The translations under genes and the position numbers were made by a program. Below, one piece after another: positions 24,183-33,947 of a stretch of DNA of 64,000 nucleotides. Source of the DNA: Rhodococcus sp. G-MC3 (GTDB lineage: Bacteria; Actinomycetota; Actinomycetes; Mycobacteriales; Mycobacteriaceae). The stretch is from the NCBI RefSeq assembly GCF_030063335.1, contig NZ_JASISW010000003.1:1-64000 (forward strand), written 5' to 3'. Numbering within the stretch: the stretch's first letter is position 1; each line of letters opens with the position of its first letter. The notes below the pieces were generated by a model. That model was not told the origin of the DNA and did not search any database. It was given only the letters and a program-made list of their open reading frames with translations.

Positions 24183-25469
24183 TTACGTCGGGTTGGGTGT
24201 GCTGCCGATCCAGGAATGAAGGACAAGAGCTTGTTCGACGTCGAATCTGTTGTCGGCGATCGGATGTCCGAGCATCTGTTCGGCGCTCTTGATTCGATAT
24301 TTCACGGTGTTGTAGTGCAAGTGCAGCTCCGCAGCGGTAGCTTTGTGGCCCGACTGATGAGCGAAGAAGGCGCGCAATGTCTCTCGGAGTCGAAAGGCAG
24401 ACTCCGAGTTGTCTGCGAGTGGACCGAGAACGCTGCGAATCCACTCCCGGGCGCGGACCGGATCGGCGCTGACCAGCGAACTGATCGCCAGGCCTGGATC
24501 GTCGTACGAGGTGACCGCCCGTACGCCATCGGCGAGCATCGCCATGGAGCGGGTCCTCAGGGCCTGGATATGGGAAGTCCGGAAACCCTTGCTGCCGAAC
24601 TGCGAGGTCCCCAGTGCTACACGGACTTCGGCGAGGTCGTTTCCCGTCAGCACGCCTCGCACCCTCGGTAGATCCAGGCGTGTGGCTCCGTGGCCGAGCG
24701 GGATCCAGATCCAGGCGCTGAGCCTGTCCACGGCCACGAACAATGGCGTTGGCTCGGCGTCGAGCGTGCCGCTGATTCGGTGCGCTAGTTGTTCGAGCAG
24801 CGGTAAGCCGTCGAGGTCCGAATTTGGATGGTCGATCCACAGCACAGCAGCGCAATGATGTTGCGCAAGTTGATAACCAATGGCATTGGAGGCCTGAGAG
24901 TCATCGGTGGTGTGCTGGCCCGACAGGAGTTCCCGGATTCGGGTGGCTCTGACGTTGTTCCGATTGGCCAGCCACCGTTCGTGTTCGACCTGATAGGCAG
25001 TGACGACCTGCTCCGATATCCAGTCGATGTAGATCGAGCTTATCGAGACGATACGATGCGAAACCTGCAGTGCGAGTGTTGGTTCAATGGAAGAGCCGGC
25101 GATGTTGTCGAAAATTCGGTCCAGCAGGGTGCTTTGCCCCAGTCGGTATGCCCGCACAAGGGCGGTCACGGGGATTGCGTGTTGGGCGAGCCGTCGAGCG
25201 TATTCCATTGCCGCGGCTGGGGCGTGCAGGTGATCTGCTGTGATGCCGTGCTGCAGAACATGGAATACCGGATCGACGTTGCCTTCGATGCTCGCCCCGA
25301 GGAGCTCGAGGAGCTGAGCATCGCCGCCCAGCTCGGCGATCTCGCGTTCGAGGACGTCCCGTATGTGCCTCGATTCCTCGAGCAAGCGCACGCTCATGTC
25401 GGCGATAACGGACTTGACGAGGCTGTCGACTATTGGCGAGGTCGTTGCTATTGGCGGCGTCGAGGACAC
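24183..25469 (-). CDS. PucR-family transcriptional regulator
   Basis: The 428-residue protein has a helical N-terminal sensory region (residues about 20-170, RsbT co-antagonist-like), a GGDEF-like middle and a C-terminal PucR helix-turn-helix (TAAELHLHYNTVKYRIKSAE, then DVEQALVLHSW). It is divergent from the acyl-CoA-ligase / DUF3556 / oxidoreductase operon, with about 240 bases between. PucR-type proteins are often activators that sense catabolic substrates, so it probably controls that operon. Confidence 0.85.
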   Translation of the reverse strand: MSSTPPIATTSPIVDSLVKSVIADMSVRLLEESRHIRDVLEREIAELGGDAQLLELLGASIEGNVDPVFHVLQHGITADHLHAPAAAMEYARRLAQHAIPVTALVRAYRLGQSTLLDRIFDNIAGSSIEPTLALQVSHRIVSISSIYIDWISEQVVTAYQVEHERWLANRNNVRATRIRELLSGQHTTDDSQASNAIGYQLAQHHCAAVLWIDHPNSDLDGLPLLEQLAHRISGTLDAEPTPLFVAVDRLSAWIWIPLGHGATRLDLPRVRGVLTGNDLAEVRVALGTSQFGSKGFRTSHIQALRTRSMAMLADGVRAVTSYDDPGLAISSLVSADPVRAREWIRSVLGPLADNSESAFRLRETLRAFFAHQSGHKATAAELHLHYNTVKYRIKSAEQMLGHPIADNRFDVEQALVLHSWIGSTPNPT

Positions 25470-25706
25470 GGTGTAGACAATAGGGCCTCGGCGAGAAGGT
25501 TGCTGTCGAACGGCTCAGAAGAGCACACCACCGCTCTGACCTCACTGTAAGGCGGTCGCGCCCCTCCCGTCGTCGTCGCCCCGGCCCCGAGGCTTTGTCT
25601 CCGCGAGACAACGGCAGCCAGGAAGTTCATCGCGGCGGGATATGTCGTGCGTCACAACATCTCCCTAACGTGGTGTGTCTACTGCTTCCCCACTCGAAGG
25701 ACCCAC

Positions 25707-27182
25707 ATGCACCTGCCCGACTTGCCCGATCTCCGTGCCTCGGCATCTCCGGACGCGCCGGCGATTGCAGACGATCTCGTGTCGATGTCGAACCGCGATT
25801 TTGCGGATGCTGTCCGAGACGCAGCTGCGCTCCTCGCCGACCGAGGCATTTCCCACGGTGACGTGGTGGCGATTTTGCTGTCCAACCGGGTCGAATTCGT
25901 CATCGCACTGTTTGCCGCCTGGAGACTGGGTGCGGCTGCCACACCGATCAACCCGTCTCTGACCCCTCAGGAGATCGAGTATCAGATCTCCGATTCCGCG
26001 GCCGCGGTGGTCGTCACCGTTCCCGAACTGGTGCTCAAAACTCCTTACGAGGTCGCGCGGTTGACCGATCTCTTCGAAGAGCCTCGCGCAGTCCGGGTCG
26101 CAGACGGCCCGGCCGAGGTGACTCCGGAGCATCTCGCACTACTGATATACACCAGCGGCACCACAGGAAAACCCAAAGGTGTCATGCTCGACCACGCCAA
26201 CCTGACAGCAATGACATCGATGTCGGTGGAAGCCTTCTCGCTCAACGCCACTACCCACGGTCTGCTGATCCTGCCCCTGTTCCACGTTAACGGCATTGTC
26301 GTGGGAACTCTGTCTCCTCTCGTTGCTGGAGGACGCGCCACGATCGCTGGGCGGTTCGACCCGGCCACGTTCTTCGATCGCGTCGAATCGGCGCACCCGA
26401 CGTTTTTCTCGGGCGTGCCGACCATCTACGCCATGCTGGCAAACCTGCCCGCGACTGTCAGGCCGGACACCAGCTCGCTCAAATTCGCAGTCTGCGGAGC
26501 AGCCCCCGCAAGCGCGTCGCTCCTCGCCGCATTCGAGAACAGGTTCGGTGTGCCTGTCGTCGAGGGCTACGGACTGTCCGAGGGCACCTGCGCCTCGACG
26601 GTCAACCCACTCGCTGGCCCCCGCAAGCCCGGGACTGTCGGTCTTCCGCTACCCGGCCAACAAATCCGCATCGTCGACGAGAACGGGACACCTATCAACG
26701 ACGGTCGCCCCGGAGAAGTCCTCATCCACGGTGCCAACGTCATGCGGGGCTACCTCGGTCGACCCGAGGAGACCGCCGGGACGGTCCGCGACGGATGGCT
26801 GCACACCGGCGACATCGGTCGGCTGGACGACGACGGCTATCTCATACTGGTAGACCGCGCCAAAGACATGATCATCCGCGGCGGCGAGAACATCTACCCC
26901 AAAGAGGTGGAAAACGTCGTCTACGAGCTTTCCGGCGTATACGAGGCCGCCGTGGTCGGCCAGCAGCACCCGATCAAAGGCGAAGAACCGGTCCTGTTCG
27001 TCTCGCTCACCGCTGACGCAACCCTCTCCGAAGCAGACATCAATGACCACATCCGGCGCTGTCTATCGAAATACAAGTGGCCAGTGGACGTCATCATCGT
27101 CGACGAGGTACCCAAGAACCCCGTCGGAAAGATCGACAAACCCCTGCTGCGGCGACGACTCGCCTCCGCCGAAACTGCGTAA
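25707..27182 (+). CDS. Acyl-CoA synthetase (AMP-binding)
   Basis: ATG 25707 follows GAAGGA and gives 491 residues. Motifs are LIYTSGTTGKPKGVMLDHAN (phosphate loop), VEGYGLSEGTCAS, LHTGDIGRLDDDGYL, DRAKDMIIRGGENIYPKEVE and the catalytic Lys in VGKIDKPLLRRR. This is a complete class I adenylate-forming enzyme, most like medium- or long-chain fatty-acid or aromatic-acid CoA ligases. It is the first gene of a three-gene operon with a DUF3556 membrane protein and an FAD oxidoreductase. The acid used is unknown. Confidence 0.9.
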   Translation: MHLPDLPDLRASASPDAPAIADDLVSMSNRDFADAVRDAAALLADRGISHGDVVAILLSNRVEFVIALFAAWRLGAAATPINPSLTPQEIEYQISDSAAAVVVTVPELVLKTPYEVARLTDLFEEPRAVRVADGPAEVTPEHLALLIYTSGTTGKPKGVMLDHANLTAMTSMSVEAFSLNATTHGLLILPLFHVNGIVVGTLSPLVAGGRATIAGRFDPATFFDRVESAHPTFFSGVPTIYAMLANLPATVRPDTSSLKFAVCGAAPASASLLAAFENRFGVPVVEGYGLSEGTCASTVNPLAGPRKPGTVGLPLPGQQIRIVDENGTPINDGRPGEVLIHGANVMRGYLGRPEETAGTVRDGWLHTGDIGRLDDDGYLILVDRAKDMIIRGGENIYPKEVENVVYELSGVYEAAVVGQQHPIKGEEPVLFVSLTADATLSEADINDHIRRCLSKYKWPVDVIIVDEVPKNPVGKIDKPLLRRRLASAETA

Positions 27183-27226
27183 CATCCCTCTGCTCAGCAA
27201 TATTCGATTCTCGGAAAGGACTCATC

Positions 27227-28999
27227 ATGGGTCTGTTGTCACCAACCCTGCCCGATATCGACCTCGGAGAGTGGCGTCGACGCCCGCAACTCGAACGACT
27301 CAAGTTGCAGGTTCAGCACTGGGGTGAACACGGCTTCGGAACACCGGTCGGCGCTTACCTGTTCTATGTGGCCAAGATGGTCGCGTACGTCGCACTACCG
27401 CTGTGGATTATCTCCTCCTCGACACCCGGACTGGGACCGCTGTCAACTATTGGTTCGTGGTGGACCGAACCGATCGTGTTCCAGAAGGTCGTACTGTTTA
27501 CCGTCCTGTTCGAGGTGATGGGATTCGGTTGCGGCTCAGGGCCGTTGACGATGCGATTCTTTCCGCCCGTCGGGGGGTTCACCTATTGGCTTCGGCCAGG
27601 AACGATGCGACTCGCGCCGTGGCCGACGAAGGTTCCACTCACCGGAGGCGACACCCGCACCGTCTTCGACGTCGTAGCGTATGCAGCGCTGCTCGGCATC
27701 CTGATCTGGGGTCTGATATCCGATGGTGTCTCCGGCGGCAGCGGGGCGGCCGGAATGCTCGCCCCCGCCGTCCCGATCGCCGTCATTGCTGCGCTGGTGA
27801 TCATGGGACTACGTGACAAGACAATCTTCTTGGCCGCTCGCTCGGATCAGTACTTCGTGATGATCATTGCTTTCCTATTTCCGTTCATAGACATGATCAT
27901 TGCGCTCAAACTCATTATGCTGGCCATCTGGTGGGGTGCTGCGACATCCAAACTGAACCACCACTTCCCCTTCGTGGTGGCGGTGATGATCTCCAACAGC
28001 CCACTACTGCCGAGCACGTGGCTCAAACGCAAGCTGTACCGCAGTTACCCCGAGGACATGCGGCCTTCGACATTCGCGAAGTTCGCAGCACACCAGGGCA
28101 CTGTCATCGAATACGTCCTGCCGGCAATCCTGATCTTCTCCACGAACTCGACGCTGACAACCGTCGTCCTCATCGGAATGACCGTGTTCCATCTGTTCAT
28201 CCTGTCCACGTTCCCCGCTGGGGTCCCCTTGGAGTGGAACCTCTTCGTCATCGGCGCCGCATGGTTCCTGTTCGGCAACTACACCGGCTCCGAGTACTCC
28301 TTGTTGAACGCCACCAGTGTCTGGCCTTATTTGATCGTCGCCGCTCTCGTCGCAGGAATCGTCGTGGGAGGAACCAAGCCGCAGTGGATCTCGTTTCTCA
28401 TGGGTATGCGCTACTACGCGGGAAACTGGGCCACGAACACCTGGATACTGCGTCCAGGTATCGAGGAACGGCTCGAAGCCGAAATCACCAAGTCGGCACC
28501 GATGACCAAATTCCAGTTGCTCAAGCTCTACGACGAGGACACGAGCGAATTCATGATGCAGAAGTTCACCGCCTGGCGGTCGATGCACAGTCACGGTCGA
28601 GCACACATGGGGCTCATCTCACGAGCGGTCGACAACCGGGACGACTACGTCATCCGGGAAGGTGAATTCCTTGCAGGTTCGCTTCTGGGATGGAACTTCG
28701 GTGAAGGTCATCTTCACAACGAACAACTACTGCAAGCAGTACAGCGCAGATGCGCGTTCGCCGAGGGCGACATCCGGGTGGTCATGATCGAAGGGCAACC
28801 CATGCACCGCGGCACCCAGAGCTACCGAATCGTCGATGCAGCAACAGGACTCGTCGAAGAAGGGACTGTGGCGGTCTCGGACATGATCACCCGCCAATCA
28901 TGGCTCGACGACAGCGCGTCGATTCCCGTCACCGTCACCGCGGGCGCACAGTCGGTCATCGGTCACGAGTCGCGCACTCCTGAGGCTGGACAACGATGA
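27227..28999 (+). CDS. DUF3556-family multi-pass membrane protein
   Basis: ATG 27227 is preceded by GGAAAGGA. The 590-residue protein has about ten to twelve hydrophobic segments over the first 440 residues, e.g. VVLFTVLFEVMGFGCGSGP and WPYLIVAALVAGIVVGG, then a soluble tail with FLAGSLLGWNFGEGHLHNEQ. It matches my recollection of the actinobacterial DUF3556 family, which has no established function. The next gene starts on its stop codon (ATGA), so its product likely works with the FAD oxidoreductase, perhaps on a membrane lipid or steroid-like substrate. Confidence 0.82.
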   Translation: MGLLSPTLPDIDLGEWRRRPQLERLKLQVQHWGEHGFGTPVGAYLFYVAKMVAYVALPLWIISSSTPGLGPLSTIGSWWTEPIVFQKVVLFTVLFEVMGFGCGSGPLTMRFFPPVGGFTYWLRPGTMRLAPWPTKVPLTGGDTRTVFDVVAYAALLGILIWGLISDGVSGGSGAAGMLAPAVPIAVIAALVIMGLRDKTIFLAARSDQYFVMIIAFLFPFIDMIIALKLIMLAIWWGAATSKLNHHFPFVVAVMISNSPLLPSTWLKRKLYRSYPEDMRPSTFAKFAAHQGTVIEYVLPAILIFSTNSTLTTVVLIGMTVFHLFILSTFPAGVPLEWNLFVIGAAWFLFGNYTGSEYSLLNATSVWPYLIVAALVAGIVVGGTKPQWISFLMGMRYYAGNWATNTWILRPGIEERLEAEITKSAPMTKFQLLKLYDEDTSEFMMQKFTAWRSMHSHGRAHMGLISRAVDNRDDYVIREGEFLAGSLLGWNFGEGHLHNEQLLQAVQRRCAFAEGDIRVVMIEGQPMHRGTQSYRIVDAATGLVEEGTVAVSDMITRQSWLDDSASIPVTVTAGAQSVIGHESRTPEAGQR

Positions 29000-30414
29000 C
29001 CACCGCCACCGTCGTCGGATCCGGCCCCAACGGCCTCGCGGCGGCGGTCACTCTCGCGATGGCCGGTGTCGACGTAACAGTCCTCGAGATGGCGGACAAG
29101 GTCGGCGGCGGCACCCGAACCTCAGAACTGACCCTGCCCGGAGTTCTGCACGACGATTGTTCGGCCGTGCACCCCGTCGGTGCTGCATCACCGTTCTTCA
29201 ACAGCCTCGACCTCGAATCGCACGGACTCCACTGGAAACATCCAGAGATCGCCGCCGTGCAACCCCTCGATAATGGGAGGGCAGGCGTAATACACCGCTC
29301 GGTCACCGATACTGCGGCCGGTCTCGGTATCGACGGAGCGACCTGGCAACGGTTTTTCGGTCCTCTGTCAGATCGCTTCGACGAGTTGACCACCGACTTC
29401 TTCCGGCCTTTGCTACACGTGCCGCGGCACCCGATCACCCTGACCAAATTCGGGCTGAACGCGCTGGCACCGGCATCGGTGACCGCACGCCGGTTCCGTA
29501 CGCCCGAAGCGCGCGCAGCGTTCTCGGGCGTCGCGGCGCATGCTCTGTACCCGCTGACCAGACCGACCACATCGGCGGTCGGAGTAATGATGATCGCTGC
29601 CGGGCACAAATACGGTTGGCCCGTCGCAGAAGGCGGCTCTCGGGCGATAAGCGACGCCTTGGTTTCCGTGCTCGGCGCGCACGGAGGAAGAGTCGAAACC
29701 GGGATCCGCGTGACACGTCTCGACCAGATATCCGCGAGCGACATCATCATGCTCGATCTCTCCCCGACCGCGATCGTGGATATAGCCGGCGACGCCCTCC
29801 CACGCCGCGTCGCTCGGCCCTACCGGCGATGGCGTTACGGACCGGGCGCGTTCAAACTCGATCTGGCAATCCAAGACGGCGTTCCCTGGGTCAACGCGGA
29901 TGCCCGCCGCTCAGGCACAGTCCACCTCGGCGGAACGTTCGAAGATGTCGCCGATGCCGAACGGGACGTTCATCGAGGCATTATGCCCAAGCGGCCGTTC
30001 GTTCTCGTCGGACAGCAGTACCTGGCAGATCCCACACGATCACAAGGCGACGTCCACCCGATTTGGACCTACGCCCACGTTCCCAACGGGTACACCGGCG
30101 ACGCAAGTGAGGCAATCCTCGATCAAATCGAGCGCTTCGCCCCCGGAACCCGCAGACGCATCGTCGGTCGCGCTGTTCGTTCGACCACACAAATGCCGAT
30201 GTACAACCCCAATTACATCGGCGGCGACATTGTCACCGGGTCGAACGATCCAGCACAGGTCGCGCTACGTCCAAGGCTGACCACCAACCCGTACTGGACC
30301 GGCATCGACGGTGTCTACATCTGCTCTGCAGCAACACCTCCCGGCGGGGGAGTACACGGAATGGGCGGGTACAACGCCGCCCGAGCTGCCCTGAAAAAAC
30401 ATCGCAGCAGATAG
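28996..30414 (+). CDS. FAD-dependent oxidoreductase (phytoene-desaturase-like)
   Basis: A 472-residue NAD(P)/FAD protein starting with the dinucleotide motif VVGSGPNGLAAAVTLA and VTVLEMADKVGGGTRT, as in phytoene dehydrogenase/CrtI-like and carotenoid-related desaturases. The C-terminal FAD-contact region is VYICSAATPPGGGVHGMGGY. It completes the ligase–DUF3556–oxidoreductase operon. It probably desaturates or oxidises a CoA-activated or membrane-bound substrate. The carotenoid biosynthesis genes that would suggest a pigment role are absent. Confidence 0.87.
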   Translation: MTTATVVGSGPNGLAAAVTLAMAGVDVTVLEMADKVGGGTRTSELTLPGVLHDDCSAVHPVGAASPFFNSLDLESHGLHWKHPEIAAVQPLDNGRAGVIHRSVTDTAAGLGIDGATWQRFFGPLSDRFDELTTDFFRPLLHVPRHPITLTKFGLNALAPASVTARRFRTPEARAAFSGVAAHALYPLTRPTTSAVGVMMIAAGHKYGWPVAEGGSRAISDALVSVLGAHGGRVETGIRVTRLDQISASDIIMLDLSPTAIVDIAGDALPRRVARPYRRWRYGPGAFKLDLAIQDGVPWVNADARRSGTVHLGGTFEDVADAERDVHRGIMPKRPFVLVGQQYLADPTRSQGDVHPIWTYAHVPNGYTGDASEAILDQIERFAPGTRRRIVGRAVRSTTQMPMYNPNYIGGDIVTGSNDPAQVALRPRLTTNPYWTGIDGVYICSAATPPGGGVHGMGGYNAARAALKKHRSR

Positions 30415-30482
30415 CTTTTCGCACACACGCGCCTCGGCGCCACTACTGGCCAGGCGTGCGACCAAGCAGAGAGCCGAACCCC

Positions 30483-30623
30483 GCTGCTTACGGGATGGCA
30501 CGTCTGCTCGAAGTGTCGACCTCCGGCTTCTACAAGCACCAAGGACGCAGTGTGGCACCCAGGTTGGGTGGACGTCAGCAGCGGCGCACAGATTTGGAGG
30601 TCAAGATTCTCTTCGGTCTGTGA
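30483..30623 (+). mobile_element. IS3-family transposase (OrfB) remnant
   Basis: The frame around ATG 30495 reads AAYGMARLLEVSTSGFYKHQ, which matches the N-terminal region of IS3-type OrfB transposases (Y.V..MCR.LGVS.SGYY). It stops at 30621-30623, long before the DDE catalytic core. No OrfA or terminal repeats are present. It is a scrap of a former insertion between two gene blocks. Confidence 0.6.
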
Positions 30624-30657
30624 GAAGAGTAACGGCCCGTTGTGAGCTGACTCTTCG

Positions 30658-32208
30658 TTAGTCGCTCGGGACGTCGAGTCCGCCGAAGCCCTGTGGCGCC
30701 GGCGCCGGCAGTGGCCCGATACCGGCCAGTTCCCCCGTGGGACGAATCAGTCCCATGAGGTCGAGACCACTCCACCTCACGGCGGCGAACGCGGCGCCGG
30801 ACAGCACGAGGATCGCGATCGTGGCCCAGGCGAGACCCAGCGCGCACAGCACTAGCGCCAGGGCGACCACGGCTGCGAGCAGGAGCCCGATGTACACGGC
30901 GCCGGCGATCTGATGCCAGCGCTGCCACCACGGTCGCCGCCGGTCGAATGCCGTGGCCTTGGTGTGGTCCCACGTCTCCCGCGCGCCCGTCGCGGTGTCG
31001 GTGAAGGCCCGGACGTACACGCAGTGAAGAAAGATATCGAGCACGATCTCCGGCACCACAGTGATTGCCAAGGCGACCGAGCGCCATCCGCCGCGCTTGA
31101 CGGCCCAGGCCCGCTCGGCGACGACGAAGCCGGTGACGCCGAACCAGAACCAGGACCACGGAACACTGCCGGCGACGATGAATGTGTAAAGCAGTGTGGT
31201 GAAGAAGAACGGTACGAAGGCGACACCGATGTAGGTCATGATCTGGCGGCCGATGTACGGGGCGGTGTGACGGGTGAGGCCGTATTCCAGCAGGTTCTCT
31301 AGCCCTCCACGCTGCCACCGCAGGCGTTGGTGGAACAGGCGAGCCGCGGTGGGCATGACCTCGGTGCCGACAGTGCATTCCTGCGGGGAGACGCATCGGT
31401 AGCCCAGGTGCTTGAGGGCCAGCGTCAGTTCGTTGTCCTCGGTCAGGGCATGGACCGAGAACACGCCGGTGCCGCCTGGCGGGAGTCGATCGTCGTTGCG
31501 GGCCCGCACGACGTCGCGCAGCGCGCGGACGGCGAAGAGTGTGGCTGTGCCGGTGAGGACGTCGGCTCGTCCCTTGCGCCGGCCGATCTCCTTGGCGTAG
31601 CGGATGTATTCGTTGTCCTGCAGGTGTCCCAGAATTCCGGCCACTGGATATCCCAGGAAGATTCCGCCCACGCCTCCGACCCGGGCATCGTCGCCCCCGG
31701 GTTCCCTGAGCCGGTGGGCCGCCACCGCGAGGAATGCAGGGGACAGTGAACCGTCGGCGTCCATGATCAGGACCGCGTCGTTGTCGGTGAGCCGCGGCAG
31801 CACGTGCTCCAGGACCTGGTTCAATGCACCAGCCTTCTTGTCCAGGTTGGCCACTGTCGCCTCGACTTGGACTTTGTGGGCGAGAGCGATCTCCCGGGTC
31901 AGGTCCGTACACCGGTCGGTGATGACGATGACCTCGTCGGAGACCCGACTCTGGGCTGCGAGCGACCTCAGTGCCTCGCCGATGAGGGCCTCTTCGTCGT
32001 GCGCTGGGATCAGAACGACGATTTTTCCGGGGCCGGCATCGTCCTCGTCGCGCTCGTAACCGGGCTGCGTCAACCCCTCTGCCGTCAGATCGCGAGGTTG
32101 GCGTCGGAACGCGCGGCCCAGAGCAAGGTTCACCGGGCTGCGGTATTCGCCGTCCTCCTGCAGTGCTTCGACTGTCCCCGACGATGTGTTGAGCGACATG
32201 TGAGTCAC
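30658..32208 (-). CDS. Family 2 membrane glycosyltransferase
   Basis: GTG 32208 follows GGAGG by seven bases; a longer frame extends upstream into the direct repeat and is not needed. The 516-residue protein has KIVVLIPAHDEEALIGEALR, DADG (the UDP-sugar metal motif, in LIMDADGSLSP), TEDNELT and the QRLRWQRGG motif (Q..RW) of processive GT2 enzymes. At least four membrane segments follow. It should polymerise or transfer sugars at the cytoplasmic membrane. The polymer is unknown and it has no obvious partner gene. Confidence 0.87.
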   Translation of the reverse strand: MTHMSLNTSSGTVEALQEDGEYRSPVNLALGRAFRRQPRDLTAEGLTQPGYERDEDDAGPGKIVVLIPAHDEEALIGEALRSLAAQSRVSDEVIVITDRCTDLTREIALAHKVQVEATVANLDKKAGALNQVLEHVLPRLTDNDAVLIMDADGSLSPAFLAVAAHRLREPGGDDARVGGVGGIFLGYPVAGILGHLQDNEYIRYAKEIGRRKGRADVLTGTATLFAVRALRDVVRARNDDRLPPGGTGVFSVHALTEDNELTLALKHLGYRCVSPQECTVGTEVMPTAARLFHQRLRWQRGGLENLLEYGLTRHTAPYIGRQIMTYIGVAFVPFFFTTLLYTFIVAGSVPWSWFWFGVTGFVVAERAWAVKRGGWRSVALAITVVPEIVLDIFLHCVYVRAFTDTATGARETWDHTKATAFDRRRPWWQRWHQIAGAVYIGLLLAAVVALALVLCALGLAWATIAILVLSGAAFAAVRWSGLDLMGLIRPTGELAGIGPLPAPAPQGFGGLDVPSD

Positions 32209-32315
32209 CGCGGTCCCTCCCAGGTGAGTGGGAGGCCTACGCTGATGAGCAGACTCAGAACCGTGTCCCAGGATTGCACTCAGAATACGCCCCCTTGGTG
32301 CCGGACTCCCGTCCA

Positions 32316-32946
32316 TGTTCTGCCCGGCAGGGCAATGACATGGGCGTTGGGTCGTCGGGTGCCGGTTCGAGAGTGTTCTGTCGTAGGGCATCATGAGTTG
32401 ATGAGCGATCTCGAATACCTCGCCACTTTGCTTGCTGGATTGGATGCGGAGATTGCGCGAGTCTCTGCTGCCGAATCGGGCTCCGACGAGCAGTCATCTG
32501 CCATCGATGCCGCGGCCGATGCCGTCTTGCGGTTGCGCGCGAAGGTCAAGGCCGGGTACCCCGGCAAGAAGGCTTACTACATCGCAGCGTCGACCGATCC
32601 GAATGGAATCAGGGTCGAGGGAATTTCTGCCCTGCAGGGCAAACGTGCCCACGAACTGGTACGAGACGGCGGGTGGATGCACGCGGATTCCAGCACGGTG
32701 CTCGATCTTCTCGACGACGATCAGATCAGTCGGTACCGAGCCGTCGCGGGACGCGGTGTGGCGCAGACGTTTCGAGACTCACGTGACTATCTTTCAGCGG
32801 CAACAGGTCTCGCCGAAAAGTAGACCAGACCGGCGCAGAGATCCGAGCTATCGGACGCGAATTTCTTCTGGCACGACCTAGGGCCTGCGTAGAACGGGAT
32901 GGTCTCCAGAAAAGCTGAAGGGCGAGGTCGGCCATAGACCGAGCAG
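32316..32946 (+). repeat. Long direct repeat, copy 2
   Basis: Nearly identical to 3348-4039 but about 60 bases shorter near the 3' end. It contains an intact small gene. Its left edge lies 108 bp upstream of the glycosyltransferase start and its right edge is just past the shared CATAGACCGAGCAG. Same orientation as copy 1, 29 kb apart, so homologous recombination between the two could excise or duplicate everything between. Confidence 0.85.
32401..32823 (+). CDS. Hypothetical protein encoded in the direct repeat (intact copy)
   Basis: ATG 32401 to TAG 32823 encodes 140 residues. The N-terminal 60 residues are helical (DLEYLATLLAGLDAEIARV, later DAAADAVLRLRAKVKAGYPG). The C-terminal part has YYIAASTDPNGIRVEGISAL and HELVRDGGWMHADSS. 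There is no signal, membrane segment or recognised domain. Preservation of this copy while the 3.4-kb copy has a nonsense codon suggests a function, possibly mobile- or host-regulatory, but nothing in sequence names it. Confidence 0.65.
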   Translation: MSDLEYLATLLAGLDAEIARVSAAESGSDEQSSAIDAAADAVLRLRAKVKAGYPGKKAYYIAASTDPNGIRVEGISALQGKRAHELVRDGGWMHADSSTVLDLLDDDQISRYRAVAGRGVAQTFRDSRDYLSAATGLAEK

Positions 32947-32974
32947 TTCGATGAGAAACTCACCGCTGATCACC

Positions 32975-33922
32975 TCACCCGTGGCGTCGGCGATATTCCT
33001 GCTCGGCTCCGGGGTGGAGGGGGATAGCGCCGGTCATGACGAGCGATCGGGCGTCGAGGAATTGACTGCCGATTGCCTGGCGGGGAACCAGCGCCGAGGA
33101 CTGATCGAGCAACACGCTCACCAGGCGTGCGACGGTCCGATCCGGCACATCCGGATGAACCAGCAGCAGGTTGGGGATTCCCACCGTGGTGACTTCCGGA
33201 TGTTTGCCGTAGACATCATCCGGCACAAGAACGGCCTCGTAGGCAGTGCCGAATGCGATTCTCAGGTCTGCGACCAGTGCGCCCAGGTCGAGTAGTCGTA
33301 TAGGTGTGGACGGATCGGCGAAAGCGGGAGTCGGCAGACCACCGGCCCACATCACGGCGGCGACCTCGTTGTTCGACAGCGCAAGTGCGGCGTCGCTCAT
33401 CGACAACTGGACTTCGCGGACGACACCGGGATCAGACAGGCCGGCTGCGGCGAAGATCCGGTGCGAGACCAGCGTCGCACCCGATCCGGGGGCCCCGATG
33501 CTCACCGTCCTCCCGCGTAGATCGGCCACGGTTTTGATGTCCGAGTCGGCTCGAACGGCAATCTGAAAGTAGTTCTCGTAGACGCATCCCACTGCCGCCA
33601 CATTCTGATTCCGATGACTGTAAGCGGCGTCGGCGAGGGTGAGGGCAAGATCGGCCCGTCGGGTATCCAATGCTTCGAGGTTGTCGATGGAACCCGCCGT
33701 CGTTTGCGGAATGATGTCGGCTGCAGTGGTTTCGGCAGCGACGCTGGCGAGCAGGCCCGCGAACTCCCAGAAGAACCCGCCGACCTCACCTGCCGACAAG
33801 CGCAGTTGGGGCGGCGAATCGGAGGTGCAGGCGGCCGAAGTGCTCACCCCCGCGCCGACGGCGATCAGGCCCACGGCCCGCAGAGCTGCTCTCCGGGAGA
33901 ACAGCTCTGCGGGTGGACCCAT
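32975..33922 (-). CDS. TAXI-family solute-binding lipoprotein
   Basis: The start at ATG 33922 (MGPPAELFSRRAALR) gives a twin-arginine-like or lipoprotein signal with lipobox TSAAC near residue 33. The mature part matches TAXI (TRAP-associated extracytoplasmic) binding proteins: LRLSAGEVGGFFWEFAGLLA, then DLALTLADAAYSHRNQNVAA and LRGRTVSIGAPGSGATLVSHR. It binds a small organic acid outside the membrane. No TRAP permease is nearby; the adjacent gene is an MFS carrier, so the pair may be functionally linked or the protein may serve the downstream two-component system as a sensor. Confidence 0.8.
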   Translation of the reverse strand: MGPPAELFSRRAALRAVGLIAVGAGVSTSAACTSDSPPQLRLSAGEVGGFFWEFAGLLASVAAETTAADIIPQTTAGSIDNLEALDTRRADLALTLADAAYSHRNQNVAAVGCVYENYFQIAVRADSDIKTVADLRGRTVSIGAPGSGATLVSHRIFAAAGLSDPGVVREVQLSMSDAALALSNNEVAAVMWAGGLPTPAFADPSTPIRLLDLGALVADLRIAFGTAYEAVLVPDDVYGKHPEVTTVGIPNLLLVHPDVPDRTVARLVSVLLDQSSALVPRQAIGSQFLDARSLVMTGAIPLHPGAEQEYRRRHG

Positions 33923-33947
33923 GCCTGTCACTGTATGACGTGCTGGA

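Noticed and set aside
30415-30657. A complete insertion sequence.
   Set aside because: Only a short N-terminal piece of an IS3 OrfB-like protein remains; no OrfA, DDE core or inverted ends.
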